From Allochromatium humboldtianum (GTDB lineage: Bacteria > Pseudomonadota > Gammaproteobacteria > Chromatiales > Chromatiaceae): 64,000 nt of DNA. Shown piece after piece: positions 38,502 through 47,628 of the stretch. The stretch covers positions 1-64,000 of the forward strand of contig NZ_JABZEO010000014.1 of assembly GCF_013385175.1 (NCBI RefSeq). Reading direction: 5' to 3'. Positions within the stretch are counted from its first letter, which is position 1. Each line of letters starts with the position of its first letter. The notes beneath the pieces are model-generated. The model was not told the DNA's origin, ran no database searches, and saw only the letters and a program-made list of their open reading frames with translations. Position numbers and translations under genes: made by a program.

Positions 38502-39106
38502 TCAAGGTTCCGCCGACCAAGAACACCCTGCTCAAGCTCAAGAAGCAGGTCCGGTTCCTGGAGGACGGTCACGACCTGCTGGAGCGCAAGCGCGAGCTGC
38601 TCACGCGCCTGGTCTATGAACGCATCGGTGAATATCGCCGGCTGCGCGCCGAGTCCGAACGGGCACTGGCCGAGGCGTACCAGTGTCTGGCCATCACCCA
38701 TCTGCGCATGGGCAGCCGCGCCATCCGTCAGGCCTCGCTCGGGGTGGAGCCGGCCCTACAGGTCGACATCCTGCCGCGACGGGCGCTCGGGGTGGAGTAT
38801 CCGGCGGTGACGAGCGAGCGTCTGCCGCTCAAGCCGGTCGGACTGCTGGGGACGGACGTGAGCTTCGACACCACGCGCGAGCATCTGGCCGAGGCCGCCG
38901 TGCAGCTTGCGCGGCTCTCGGAGGTCGAGATCGCGCTCCATCGTCTGCTCGAAGAACAGCGCAAGGCCCAGAAGCGGGTCAATGCGCTCAAGTACAACAT
39001 CATCCCGCGCTATCACCGCACCATCCGCTTCATCCAGTCCTCGCTGGAAGAGGAAGAGCGCAACACCCTGTTCCAGGTCAAGCTGCTGCGCGCTCAGGCG
39101 CGCTAG
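38486..39106 (+). CDS. atpD: V-type ATPase subunit D (central shaft)
   Basis: A 206-residue protein with the two long helices of the D shaft: VPPTKNTLLKLKKQVRFLE and a C-terminal QRKAQKRVNALKYNIIPRY segment. It transmits rotation from A/B to the C-K rotor. The start is ATG 38486, inside the YkgJ gene. Its TAG stop shares the CTAG palindrome with the convergent phytochrome stop. It is the last gene of the operon. Confidence 0.93.
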   Translation: MAQQLIKVPPTKNTLLKLKKQVRFLEDGHDLLERKRELLTRLVYERIGEYRRLRAESERALAEAYQCLAITHLRMGSRAIRQASLGVEPALQVDILPRRALGVEYPAVTSERLPLKPVGLLGTDVSFDTTREHLAEAAVQLARLSEVEIALHRLLEEQRKAQKRVNALKYNIIPRYHRTIRFIQSSLEEEERNTLFQVKLLRAQAR

Positions 39107-40683
39107 CGCCCCAGGATACGGGCATTGATGTCGTACAGCACCAGACTGCGGAACTTCTTGGCGCGTAGCCGATCGGCCTCGGTCCAGGGTTCGGACTGAC
39201 GCGCCGTGGTCTCCACCCAGCGCGCGAAAGACGAACGCGGCGAGAGCACCTGACGCTGCTCGTCGAAGAGCGCACTCTTGCGCGGGTCGCCGGCCCAGTA
39301 GACGGTGTGCGGCTGCTCGGGACGCCACCACAGGAACCAGCGATCGCCGGTCTCGCGATAGCCGTCGACACGCACCGCCAGCAAGCCGCTCGCCTGCTCG
39401 GCATAGTGCGTCGCTTCCGGGAAGAGTGACGCGAGCCGATCGGTGGCGAAGATCGGGTCGGGTGTCGTCTCACGCAGCCAGTCGATCAGGGCACGGATCT
39501 CGGACGCCTCCGGGGTCTGGCCGAAGGTCACGATGGTGTGGTCGTCGATCAGTGCCGCCCCCGTGGCGCGGGCCAACGACAGCAACGCCTTGCCGAGCGT
39601 CTTGTCGACCAGATTGGCCTGTCCATCCTTCAGTTCCATGACCAGATCGCGCTCGTCCTCCGAGAGCCGCAGCGCCGAGAGCAGGGCCAGGATCTCCTGA
39701 TCGCTCTCGTTGAGATCCATCAGCCGCCGCGTGCTCTGATAGCCCGAGATGGCCAGCGTGAACACCTGGGTCATCTCGGCACAGCGCAGACGCACCGGCA
39801 GCGGCAGATGACGCGGCTCGGAATGATGGCAGGCGATCAGCCCCCAGAGCTCCCCGCCAATCAGGATGGAGAACGACATCGAGGCCGTGACGCCCATGTT
39901 CTTGAGATATTCCAGGTGCACGGGCGAGACCGCGCGCAGATCCGAGAGCGAGAGATCGACGATCTCGCCGGGTTCGAGGCTCAGGATCGGAACGTCGCCG
40001 ACCTGGATATCCGGGATTTGGCGATGCGAGTTGAGCCGATACAGGTTGCGCGCAATCTGCGGAATGTCCGAGGCCGGATAACGCAGGCCCAGATAGGGCG
40101 GAAGTCCCTCCTCCAGACTCTCGGAGATGACCTCGCCGCAGCCATCGTCGCGAAAGCTGTAGATCATCACCCGCTCGAAGCCGGTCGCCGTGCGCATCTC
40201 ATCGGCCAGGTATTGACAGTGGCTCGCCCAGTCGCGCTCGGAATAGGGCATCCGATAGAGCCGATGCGGCACGGGCCGATAGGCTTCGCCATGCTGAGCG
40301 GCGGGCAAGGCCACTTCCAGCTCCAGCAACCAGTTGTGCTCGTTGCAAGAGAGCAGACCATCGAGCACGCCCTGCGGACCCGACAACAGATCCGGATAGA
40401 AACGCTTGCCGGCGCTGGCCCGCATCCAGGCATCGGGCGCACCGGCGATATCGGCCAGTTCGGTTTTTGGCGGAAAGTCCGGCAGGAGGTCAGTCAGTGC
40501 GCGGCCAAGGATCGAGTCGGGGCTCCAGTGGGTCCATGACTCCAGGTTGGCGCTGGTGAAACGAACGCACGGATCGCCCGTGCGCCCGCCTAGCAGACAA
40601 CCCCAAGGTTGGATAGACTGCACACGATGAAGCTGCTCACACTCGCATTCGGCCAGAAAGCCCGGCGCTAGGGGTTCGCTCAT
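39103..40683 (-). CDS. bphP: Bacteriophytochrome photosensory core (PAS-GAF-PHY) without kinase domain
   Basis: A 526-residue photoreceptor. Cys13 stands at the canonical biliverdin-binding position, 11 residues before the IQP motif (Ile24). The GAF domain has PASDIP (203-208), His256 and CHH at 285-287. The PHY tongue has PRSSF near 482. The protein ends about 40 residues later with no HisKA/HATPase or other output domain, whereas most bacteriophytochromes continue for 200 residues or more. It must signal through a partner or by dimer contacts. It diverges from a heme oxygenase that would make its biliverdin. Confidence 0.92.
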   Translation of the reverse strand: MSEPLAPGFLAECECEQLHRVQSIQPWGCLLGGRTGDPCVRFTSANLESWTHWSPDSILGRALTDLLPDFPPKTELADIAGAPDAWMRASAGKRFYPDLLSGPQGVLDGLLSCNEHNWLLELEVALPAAQHGEAYRPVPHRLYRMPYSERDWASHCQYLADEMRTATGFERVMIYSFRDDGCGEVISESLEEGLPPYLGLRYPASDIPQIARNLYRLNSHRQIPDIQVGDVPILSLEPGEIVDLSLSDLRAVSPVHLEYLKNMGVTASMSFSILIGGELWGLIACHHSEPRHLPLPVRLRCAEMTQVFTLAISGYQSTRRLMDLNESDQEILALLSALRLSEDERDLVMELKDGQANLVDKTLGKALLSLARATGAALIDDHTIVTFGQTPEASEIRALIDWLRETTPDPIFATDRLASLFPEATHYAEQASGLLAVRVDGYRETGDRWFLWWRPEQPHTVYWAGDPRKSALFDEQRQVLSPRSSFARWVETTARQSEPWTEADRLRAKKFRSLVLYDINARILGR

Positions 40684-40732
40684 AGTCTGTGCTCGGGGTG
40701 TTTGACTTCGATTGACGTGATCTTAAACCATA
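40684..40732. promoter_or_regulatory. 49-bp divergent promoter region of phytochrome and heme oxygenase
   Basis: Both transcripts must start within or near this short region. TTGACT lies about 30 bases before the heme oxygenase ATG, and a TTAAAC-like hexamer follows at a suitable spacing; overlap of the two promoters is likely. The assignment is by eye. Confidence 0.35.
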
Positions 40733-41368
40733 ATGGACACATCCATGTCGTCTCCCGAACCCTGTTCCAGACCACGCATCGAAATCGATCTGGCCAGCGT
40801 CCTGCGCCGGGCCACGGCCGGCGTCCATGCCGAGATCGAGCAGCTTCCCCTGATGTTGCGTCTAACCTCGGAGACGGCGACACTCGACGACTATCGGCGC
40901 TATCTGCGCGCCATCGTGACCATCCATGCCCCGCTGGAACAGGCGCTCTACGCACGGCTCGACGACACGACCCGCGATCGGCTCGGCATCGTCCCCAAAT
41001 TGCCGGCCCTGCTGGCCGATATGGAGGAGCAGAGTCTGGCGTTCAACCCGGCTACCCTGGCGTTCGCGCCGGGTCCGGTGCTTCTCGACGATCTCAGTGC
41101 TACGGTCGGCGGACTCTATGTGCTGGAGGGCGCCACACTCGGCGGCCGGACCATCGCCCGTCATCTGCGGCGTCTCATCGGTGAACCCCTGGGGGCGGCG
41201 CGCTTCCTCGACTTCCACAGTCGCCATACTTCGGTCGCCTGGAAGGGCTTCACGACTGGACTCAATGCGCTCGCCGCACAACAGGTACTGGTTCCGGATC
41301 GGGTGATCGCGGGCGCTCTGGCCGTGTTCGAGCATGTCTACAAACGTCTCGAACTGGCCGGTGGTTGA
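40733..41368 (+). CDS. bphO: Biliverdin-producing heme oxygenase
   Basis: A 211-residue bacterial heme oxygenase of the BphO type. The proximal His32 is in RRATAGVHAEIEQ and the distal helix reads GGLYVLEGATLGGRTIARHL. It opens heme to biliverdin, the chromophore of the adjacent phytochrome, and releases iron and CO. ATG 40733 is used; ATG 40745 is an alternative. The stop is one base from the convergent P-type ATPase stop. Confidence 0.93.
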   Translation: MDTSMSSPEPCSRPRIEIDLASVLRRATAGVHAEIEQLPLMLRLTSETATLDDYRRYLRAIVTIHAPLEQALYARLDDTTRDRLGIVPKLPALLADMEEQSLAFNPATLAFAPGPVLLDDLSATVGGLYVLEGATLGGRTIARHLRRLIGEPLGAARFLDFHSRHTSVAWKGFTTGLNALAAQQVLVPDRVIAGALAVFEHVYKRLELAGG

Positions 41369-41369
41369 G

Positions 41370-44078
41370 TCAGAGCGCTCGAAGGCACGATCCGGCCAGA
41401 TGTTTGCGCAGTCCGTCCAAGCCGAATACGAGCGGAAGACCCAGCCAGGCCAGTCCATAGATCCAGGGTTCGACCGGGCCGGTGTTCAGCACGGCGCGGA
41501 CCGGCTCGGCATAGAGCACGGCCCAGGACAACAGGATCTCGACCGCGATGCCAAGCAGGATCAGGCGATTGGCGAACAGTCCCCGGTCGAGTCCGCTGCC
41601 ATGTTCGGAACGGCGCGCGATGACGTTGCCGACCTGCATCAGCATGATCGCGGCCAGGGTGATGCCGGTCGCCGACTGATAGAGCGGCGCGGTCTCGGCC
41701 AGCTCCTGGCCCCAGGTCCAGCCGCCCAGATCGAGCACCAGGAAGAAGAGCGCCAGCGAGAAGGCGGCCTGGATCAGCCCCAGGAACAGATAGGCGGTGC
41801 GCATCAGCGGCCATGACAGCAGTCGCTCGTCACGGCGGCGCGGTGGCTGGTGCATGAGGTCGCGCTCAGGCGGCTCCCGGCCCAGGCCGATGGCCGGCAG
41901 CAGATCGGTTCCGAGGTCGATCGAGAGGATCTGGATCACGGTCAGTGCCAATGGCACCGGCAGCAGGATATAGAGCAGGAAGGGAGCGATCTCGGGGACG
42001 TTGCTGGCGAGCACATAGGTGGTGAAGCGGCGCATGTTGGCGAACACCGCCCGCCCCTCCTCGACCCCGGCCGTGATCGAGGCGAAGTTGTCGTCGAGCA
42101 GTACGATGTCGGCGGCCTCGCGCGCGACATCCGTCCCGCTCGCGCCCATGGCGATGCCGACATCGGCGGCCTTGAGCGCCGGGCTGTCGTTGACCCCATC
42201 GCCGGTCATGGCCACCACCAGACCCAGACGCTTGAGCGCGAGCACGATCTTCATCTTCTGCTCGGGCGTGGTGCGGGCGAACACGGCCACGCCCTCGCGC
42301 AGACGCTCGACGAGCTGGTGTTCGCGCAGACGTTCCAGTTCCTCGCCATGCAGAATGCGCCGCTCGGCGGACTCATCCGGGCGCAGGATGCCGCAGGCGC
42401 GTGCCACGGCTTCGGCGGTGTCGGGATGGTCGCCGGTGATGAGCACGACCTGGATGCCGGCGCCCTGGCATCGGCTCACGGCCGGCGGCGCCTCGGGCCG
42501 AATCGGATCGTCGAGCGCGATCAGACCGCGCAGCACCAGACCGCGTTCGAGCGATTCCTCCGGGGCCTTGGGATCGGGCAGACGTTCGAGCCGGCGCGCG
42601 GCCACCGCGATGACGCGCCGACCCTGGGACGAGAGTCGATGCACGGCGGCGTCACAGACGGCCAGCGTCCGCTCGTCGGCGATGTAGGTTTGACCCGCGC
42701 CGGCCTGGATCTGGCCGATCAGCGGACGCAGCGACTCCCAGGCGCCCTTGATCGCGAACAGGATTTCATCGCCCTCGGCGAAGACCCCGGCCTCGCGCCG
42801 CCGTGCCAGATCGAAGGGGAAGTGCCTGAGCGTCTCGGCCAGTAGACGATCCGGCGGACCGACCTGCTCAGCGTGGTACTCGGCGAGCGCCACGTCCAGC
42901 GGATCGCCCGACCAGCGCGATCTTCCCGCTCCCGCCCCCGTCGCCGGACGGAGTTCGGAGGCGATCAGCGCCGCTTCGAGCAGACCGCGTCGTCCATCCG
43001 GGGCGTCCATCGATTCCCCGCTCACCGGATCGACCAGATCCGAGATCGCCAGCCGGTTGAGCGTCAAAGTCCCGGTCTTGTCGGTACAGATCACATGGAC
43101 CGCACCCAGCGACTCGACGGCTTCCAGGTTCTTGACCAGCACCTGTTTGTGCGCCAGACGCAGACCGGCCATCGACAGCGCCAGGGTGAAGGTCGGCAGC
43201 AGTCCCTCGGGCACGTTGGCGACGATGATGCCGAGCATGAAGACGATGTTGATCCACAGCGAGCGCCCGCTCGCCACGCCATAGGCGAAGAAGATCAGGC
43301 CCATGACGACCGCGATCAGGGTCAGCACCCGCACCATGCGCCCGGTCTCGCGTTGCAGCGGCGAGGGCGCGCGGCGCACATCGCGCGAGAGGGCGGCGAT
43401 CTTGCCCAGCTCGGTGCGATGTCCGGTGGCGAAGACCACGGCCGTGCCCCGCCCGCGCAGCACCCCGCAGCCGGCGAACAGGATGTTCGGACTCTCGATC
43501 AGACGCCCTTTGGCCGCGGTGGTCCGCAGTGCCTGCGAGCGCGACTCGCCGGTCAGCGGGGCATTGTTGACCAGCAGATCCTCGCTCTCGACCAGACGCG
43601 CGTCGGCGGCGATGCGATCGCCCTCCCCGACCAGCAGCACGTCGCCCGGCACCAGTTCCTCGGCCAAGACCTGACATTCGACACCGTCGCGCCGCACCCG
43701 CACCTGTTGCGGCAGGAAACGCTTCAGCGCCTCCATCGCCTGCTCAGCACGCATCTCCTGAGCGAAGGCGAAGAGGACATTGAGCACCGAGACCCCGAGC
43801 AGCGCCAAGCCGAGCAGACCCATGCCCTCGCCCGGCTGGATGGCGTCGGCGACGAAACAGACGCCCGCCGCCAGATCCAGCAGCAGGCTGAAGAAGTTGA
43901 AGGCGTGCTTGGCCAGCAGTCGCGCCCAGCGCCAGCGCGAGGGCGGACGCAGCCGGTTGGGACCGATCTCGCGCCGGCGTGACTCGACCTCGGCGGGCCT
44001 GAGTCCATCCAAACGCCCGCGCAGCAGGGTGAAGACGGCCGATGCCGGGACTTCATGGATCTGGAGCGGTGTGGTCAT
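41370..44078 (-). CDS. P-type cation ATPase with IIC (Na,K-ATPase-like) signatures
   Basis: A 902-residue P2 ATPase with TGES at 176-179, phosphorylated Asp333 in CTDKTGTLT, MTGDGVND in the hinge and about ten membrane segments. The M4 motif ANVPEGLLPTFT and KNLEAVESLG match Na,K/H,K-ATPases rather than the IPEGLPAV form of Ca2+ pumps. Likely ions are Na+ or K+/H+, which is inference. The ATG at 44078 overlaps the upstream universal stress protein stop (ATGA). Confidence 0.9.
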   Translation of the reverse strand: MTTPLQIHEVPASAVFTLLRGRLDGLRPAEVESRRREIGPNRLRPPSRWRWARLLAKHAFNFFSLLLDLAAGVCFVADAIQPGEGMGLLGLALLGVSVLNVLFAFAQEMRAEQAMEALKRFLPQQVRVRRDGVECQVLAEELVPGDVLLVGEGDRIAADARLVESEDLLVNNAPLTGESRSQALRTTAAKGRLIESPNILFAGCGVLRGRGTAVVFATGHRTELGKIAALSRDVRRAPSPLQRETGRMVRVLTLIAVVMGLIFFAYGVASGRSLWINIVFMLGIIVANVPEGLLPTFTLALSMAGLRLAHKQVLVKNLEAVESLGAVHVICTDKTGTLTLNRLAISDLVDPVSGESMDAPDGRRGLLEAALIASELRPATGAGAGRSRWSGDPLDVALAEYHAEQVGPPDRLLAETLRHFPFDLARRREAGVFAEGDEILFAIKGAWESLRPLIGQIQAGAGQTYIADERTLAVCDAAVHRLSSQGRRVIAVAARRLERLPDPKAPEESLERGLVLRGLIALDDPIRPEAPPAVSRCQGAGIQVVLITGDHPDTAEAVARACGILRPDESAERRILHGEELERLREHQLVERLREGVAVFARTTPEQKMKIVLALKRLGLVVAMTGDGVNDSPALKAADVGIAMGASGTDVAREAADIVLLDDNFASITAGVEEGRAVFANMRRFTTYVLASNVPEIAPFLLYILLPVPLALTVIQILSIDLGTDLLPAIGLGREPPERDLMHQPPRRRDERLLSWPLMRTAYLFLGLIQAAFSLALFFLVLDLGGWTWGQELAETAPLYQSATGITLAAIMLMQVGNVIARRSEHGSGLDRGLFANRLILLGIAVEILLSWAVLYAEPVRAVLNTGPVEPWIYGLAWLGLPLVFGLDGLRKHLAGSCLRAL

Positions 44079-44920
44079 CCGCCGATCCCCCGATAGACGG
44101 CGACGTCACAGGTCGACTCGCGCAACACCTGCTCGACCGGATCGCCATGCCGGAGACGCTCGGCGCGTCCGCGCTCGGAGACGCCCATGTAGATCAGACG
44201 CGATTTGGTGCGATTGGCCGCGATCAGGATCTCGTGATCGACGCGATCCGAGACCAGCACCTGCGCATCCATGACGCGGGCGCCCAGCCCGAGCCGCTCG
44301 GCGATCTCGCGCTCGACCCGCGCGCAATAGGCCAGACCCGGCACGCGCAAGCGTTCGCCGTGCTCGTGCGAGAGCCGATGCAGACGCCCGCGCCCGACGC
44401 GCGCGATCAGCACCAGATGCAGATGGGTGAGTTGCGGACCGAACAGTCGCAGAAACGGCAGGGCGGAACGAAAGCCTTCGGGTTGCTCGTCGATCGGCGC
44501 TAGCAGCCGGCGCGGCGAGCCGAGAAGACCCGGCTGTACGACGCGCACGGCGAGGACGTTGCAATAGAGTTCACGCAGCAGCCGCTCGGCGAGCGTGCCG
44601 CGCAGACCGCCCCGACGCTGGTCGAGCGGCGGGGTGCCGCAGATCAGGAAGTGCTCGGGGCCTTCGCTCAATGCCGGGCGCAGTGTCTCGAAACGCCCAC
44701 TGGATTTGGGTTCCAGCAGGCGTGTTTCGAGCCGCACGCCCTGAGACTCACATTCCAGCCGCAGACGATCGAGCTTCTCGGCCAGTCGCGCGCGCTCGAC
44801 CCCGCCGTCCCGGACATGAACGAGCCTCAGTGTCCGGTCGGGATGGGCGCCCGCCAGTTGCACGGCATAGTGACTGACCCAGTCGCCGTTGATCGAGCCG
44901 TCGTAAGCGAAGCTGAACAT
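44075..44920 (-). CDS. Two-domain universal stress protein
   Basis: A 281-residue protein with two UspA folds. Domain 1 has MFSFAYDGSINGDWVSHYA and RLVHVRDG. Domain 2 has LLAPIDEQPEG and ends with RLIYMGVSERGRAERL...GDPVEQVLRESTCDVAVYRG, near the family ATP-binding end. Universal stress proteins bind nucleotides and often tune transporters. Coupling by ATGA to the P-type ATPase supports that here. ATG 44920 is chosen; the frame could extend to a TTG at 44959. Confidence 0.82.
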   Translation of the reverse strand: MFSFAYDGSINGDWVSHYAVQLAGAHPDRTLRLVHVRDGGVERARLAEKLDRLRLECESQGVRLETRLLEPKSSGRFETLRPALSEGPEHFLICGTPPLDQRRGGLRGTLAERLLRELYCNVLAVRVVQPGLLGSPRRLLAPIDEQPEGFRSALPFLRLFGPQLTHLHLVLIARVGRGRLHRLSHEHGERLRVPGLAYCARVEREIAERLGLGARVMDAQVLVSDRVDHEILIAANRTKSRLIYMGVSERGRAERLRHGDPVEQVLRESTCDVAVYRGIGG

Positions 44921-44972
44921 CTTGAACCGCGTCCATGATGCGCCTTGGCCACGGTTCAAAGCCTAGTCGATC

Positions 44973-46403
44973 TCAGGCCTCCTCGGGGGCCGATTCCAGA
45001 CGCGGACGCACGAAATAGTCGCGCGTCAGCCGGAAGACGATCGGACTGAGCAGCAACAGCGCGACCAGATTCGGCAGGGCCATGAGCGCGTTGAGCGTGT
45101 CGGCCACCAGCCAGATGAAGTCCAGTTGCGCGATGGCCCCGATCGGCAGCGCCAGCACCCAGAGCACCCGGAACGGCAGAATGGCCCGGTCGCCGAGCAG
45201 ATACTGGGCGCAGCGCTCGCTGTAGACGCTCCAGCCGAGCGTGGTCGTGTAGGCAAAGAGCATCAGCCCGATGGCGACGACGTAGGAACCGACACCGGGG
45301 AGTGCCGTCTCGAACGCCTGCGTGGAGAGCGCCGCTCCGGTTGCACCCGAGTCCCAGACGCCCGTGGTCACGATCACCAGGCCCGTGATGGTGCAGATGA
45401 CCAGGGTGTCGATGAAGGTGCCGGTCATGGCCACCGCGCCCTGGGCGACCGGGTCGTTCGATTGCGCGGCCGCATGCGCGATCGGGGCGCTGCCGAGACC
45501 CGCTTCGTTGGAGAACACGCCACGGGCCACGCCATATTGGATCGCCGCCGCGACCGTGGCGCCCGCGAAGCCGCCGGTCGCCGCCGTCGGATTGAACGCC
45601 TGTGTGAATACCAGCTCCAGCGCCGGCATGATCTGATCGCTGTTGAGCGCCAGCACCACCAGACCACCGATGACATAGATGACGGCCATCAGTGGCACCA
45701 GCGCCGCCGAGACATCGCCGATGCGCTTGATGCCGCCGAGCAGCACCAGACCGGCGAACACCGCCATCACCACACCCGTGACCCAGAAGGGCACGCCGAA
45801 GGCGTCCTGGGTCGCGTGAGCCACCGAGTTGGCCTGGACCGTGTTGCCGATTCCAAAGCCCGCCAGCACACCGAAGACGGCGAAGGCCGTGGCCATCCAC
45901 AGCCATTTCTTGCCCAACCCCAGCTTGATGTAGTACATGGGGCCGCCGAGATGGCTGCCCTTGCCGTCGACCTCGCGATAGTGCAGCGCCAGCACCGCCT
46001 CGGCGTACTTGGTCGCCATGCCGACCAGGGCGGTGCACCACATCCAGAACAGCGCGCCCGGTCCGCCAAGGAAGATAGCCGTGGCCACGCCCGCGATGTT
46101 ACCCGTGCCGACGGTCGCCGAGAGCACCGTCATGAGCGCGTGATAAGGCGGAATGTCGCCATTGCCCTGGCTGACGCGCCCGCGCCAGAGCATACGAAAA
46201 CCGAAGCCGAGCTTGATGAGCGGCATCAAGCGCAGTCCCAGCATCAGAAAGAAACCCACACCCAGGATCAGGACCAACATCGGCGGCCCCCAGACCCAGC
46301 CGTTCAAGACGTTGATCCACGCGGTTATCTGTTCCACTGCCGTCGTGCCCCCGTAAAATGCGTCGAGTTGAAGGAAGACCGTCGAAAACCGAGCCGTTCG
46401 CAT
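44973..46403 (-). CDS. Alanine/glycine:cation symporter (AGCS family)
   Basis: A 476-residue transporter with about 11 hydrophobic segments and the AGCS sequences SATVGTGNIAGVATAIFLGG, MWCTALVGMATKYAEAVLA and NEAGLGSAPIAHAAA. It imports alanine or glycine with Na+ or H+. The start is uncertain: ATG 46403 is used, but homologues often begin near VEQITAWINVLN (about residue 23). It lies upstream of the universal stress protein/P-ATPase pair on the same strand with a 52-base gap. A cation-dependent nutrient uptake role next to a IIC pump is suggestive. Confidence 0.9.
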   Translation of the reverse strand: MRTARFSTVFLQLDAFYGGTTAVEQITAWINVLNGWVWGPPMLVLILGVGFFLMLGLRLMPLIKLGFGFRMLWRGRVSQGNGDIPPYHALMTVLSATVGTGNIAGVATAIFLGGPGALFWMWCTALVGMATKYAEAVLALHYREVDGKGSHLGGPMYYIKLGLGKKWLWMATAFAVFGVLAGFGIGNTVQANSVAHATQDAFGVPFWVTGVVMAVFAGLVLLGGIKRIGDVSAALVPLMAVIYVIGGLVVLALNSDQIMPALELVFTQAFNPTAATGGFAGATVAAAIQYGVARGVFSNEAGLGSAPIAHAAAQSNDPVAQGAVAMTGTFIDTLVICTITGLVIVTTGVWDSGATGAALSTQAFETALPGVGSYVVAIGLMLFAYTTTLGWSVYSERCAQYLLGDRAILPFRVLWVLALPIGAIAQLDFIWLVADTLNALMALPNLVALLLLSPIVFRLTRDYFVRPRLESAPEEA

Positions 46404-46554
46404 CCGATCCACGCCGGACGCGACCCGCGCGACACTATATCAAGCCCAAGCGGGCGACAAGGGAGGCGCTTGGCGCGCTTTCGAGGCGCACGGCTTTACC
46501 GCGAACGCCTCCAGGCCGTATGCTCGCGCGATCTTTTTCAAGCCACGGGCCTTC

Positions 46555-47235
46555 ATGAAACTCTTCATCGACTTCCTTCCGATCCTGCTCTTCTTCATCG
46601 CCTACAAGTTCGCCGGTATCTACTGGGCGACGGCCGTGGCCATCGGTGCGACGGCGATCCAGGTCGCCTGGCTCTGGGCGCGTCATCGTCGGGTCGAGAA
46701 GATGCCGCTGGCCACGCTCGGGCTGCTGGTCGTCTTCGGCGGCCTGACCATCGCGCTCCACGATCCCATCTTCGTGATGTGGAAGCCGACCCTGGTCAAC
46801 TGGCTGTTCGCCGCCGTCTTCATCGGCAGTCACTGGATCGGCGAACGCACCCTGATCGAGCGCATGATGGGGCAGGCCATCGAACTGCCCAAGCCGATCT
46901 GGACGCGGCTCAATGCGTTCTGGAGCGGATTCTTCGTCTTTCTCGGGCTGGCCAATCTGTTCGTGGTCTATGTCGGCAGCGGCTTCTACGAGGCGCATCA
47001 GGCGCTGCTGGCGGCGACCGGCGAGACCGGCGTGGATCTTTCGGCCTGTGCGACGCTCTATACCGGGTCGGTACTGGATCTCTGCACCCAGGCCCAGGCG
47101 CGCGAGTCGACTTGGGTCGACTTCAAGCTCTTCGGTATGATGGGGCTGACGATCGCGTTCGTGATCGCGCAGTCGCTCTATCTATCGCGCCATATCAAAG
47201 AAGACCCCGAAACCCAAGCCCTGGAGACGGATTGA
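46555..47235 (+). CDS. yciB: YciB/IspZ-type inner-membrane septation protein
   Basis: A 226-residue membrane protein that opens with [20 protein letters not shown] and has [15 protein letters not shown] and [20 protein letters not shown], as in YciB. It affects envelope integrity and division. Relative to E. coli YciB (about 180 residues) it has an extra loop of about 40 residues between the fourth and fifth hydrophobic segments, with two cysteines (DLSACATLY and LDLCTQAQ). GTG of yciI follows after one base. Confidence 0.9.
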   Translation: MKLFIDFLPILLFFIAYKFAGIYWATAVAIGATAIQVAWLWARHRRVEKMPLATLGLLVVFGGLTIALHDPIFVMWKPTLVNWLFAAVFIGSHWIGERTLIERMMGQAIELPKPIWTRLNAFWSGFFVFLGLANLFVVYVGSGFYEAHQALLAATGETGVDLSACATLYTGSVLDLCTQAQARESTWVDFKLFGMMGLTIAFVIAQSLYLSRHIKEDPETQALETD

Positions 47236-47236
47236 C

Positions 47237-47536
47237 GTGCTCTATGCCATCATCGCTGTCGATCATCCCAACAGCCTGTCGGCGCGCCAGCAGGCACGAC
47301 CGGCGCATCTGGCCCGACTCGAAGCCCTGCGCGACGAGGGCCGGCTGATCCTCGCCGGTCCGCATCCGGCCATCGACAGCCCGGACCCCGGCGAGGCCGG
47401 GTTCAACGGCTCGCTGATCGTCGCCGAGTTCCCCGATCTGGCGGCGGCCGAAGCCTGGGCGGCGGACGACCCCTATCGCGCGGCGGGCGTCTACAGCACC
47501 GTCAGCGTCAAGCCGTTCAAGCAGGTCTTTCCCTGA
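47237..47536 (+). CDS. yciI: YciI-family protein
   Basis: A 99-residue protein with the YciI fold: [18 protein letters not shown] with the conserved His-Asp-like region, [29 protein letters not shown] and [11 protein letters not shown] start at 47237. It follows yciB directly, as in many gammaproteobacteria. Family activity is uncertain; some members are dehydrochlorinase-like. Confidence 0.9.
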   Translation: MLYAIIAVDHPNSLSARQQARPAHLARLEALRDEGRLILAGPHPAIDSPDPGEAGFNGSLIVAEFPDLAAAEAWAADDPYRAAGVYSTVSVKPFKQVFP

Positions 47537-47628
47537 GTCTTCGCGTCCAGGTTCGCGCGCAAGCCGAATCTGGCTGGATCAGCCGTTTTTCACCACTCCA
47601 TTCTGTTCAATCGATGGAATCTTTACTC

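Noticed and set aside
45126..47348. 740-residue open frame on the plus strand
   Set aside because: It lies antisense to the AGCS transporter and crosses yciB out of frame; residue composition is Arg/Asp/Gln-rich as expected for a shadow.
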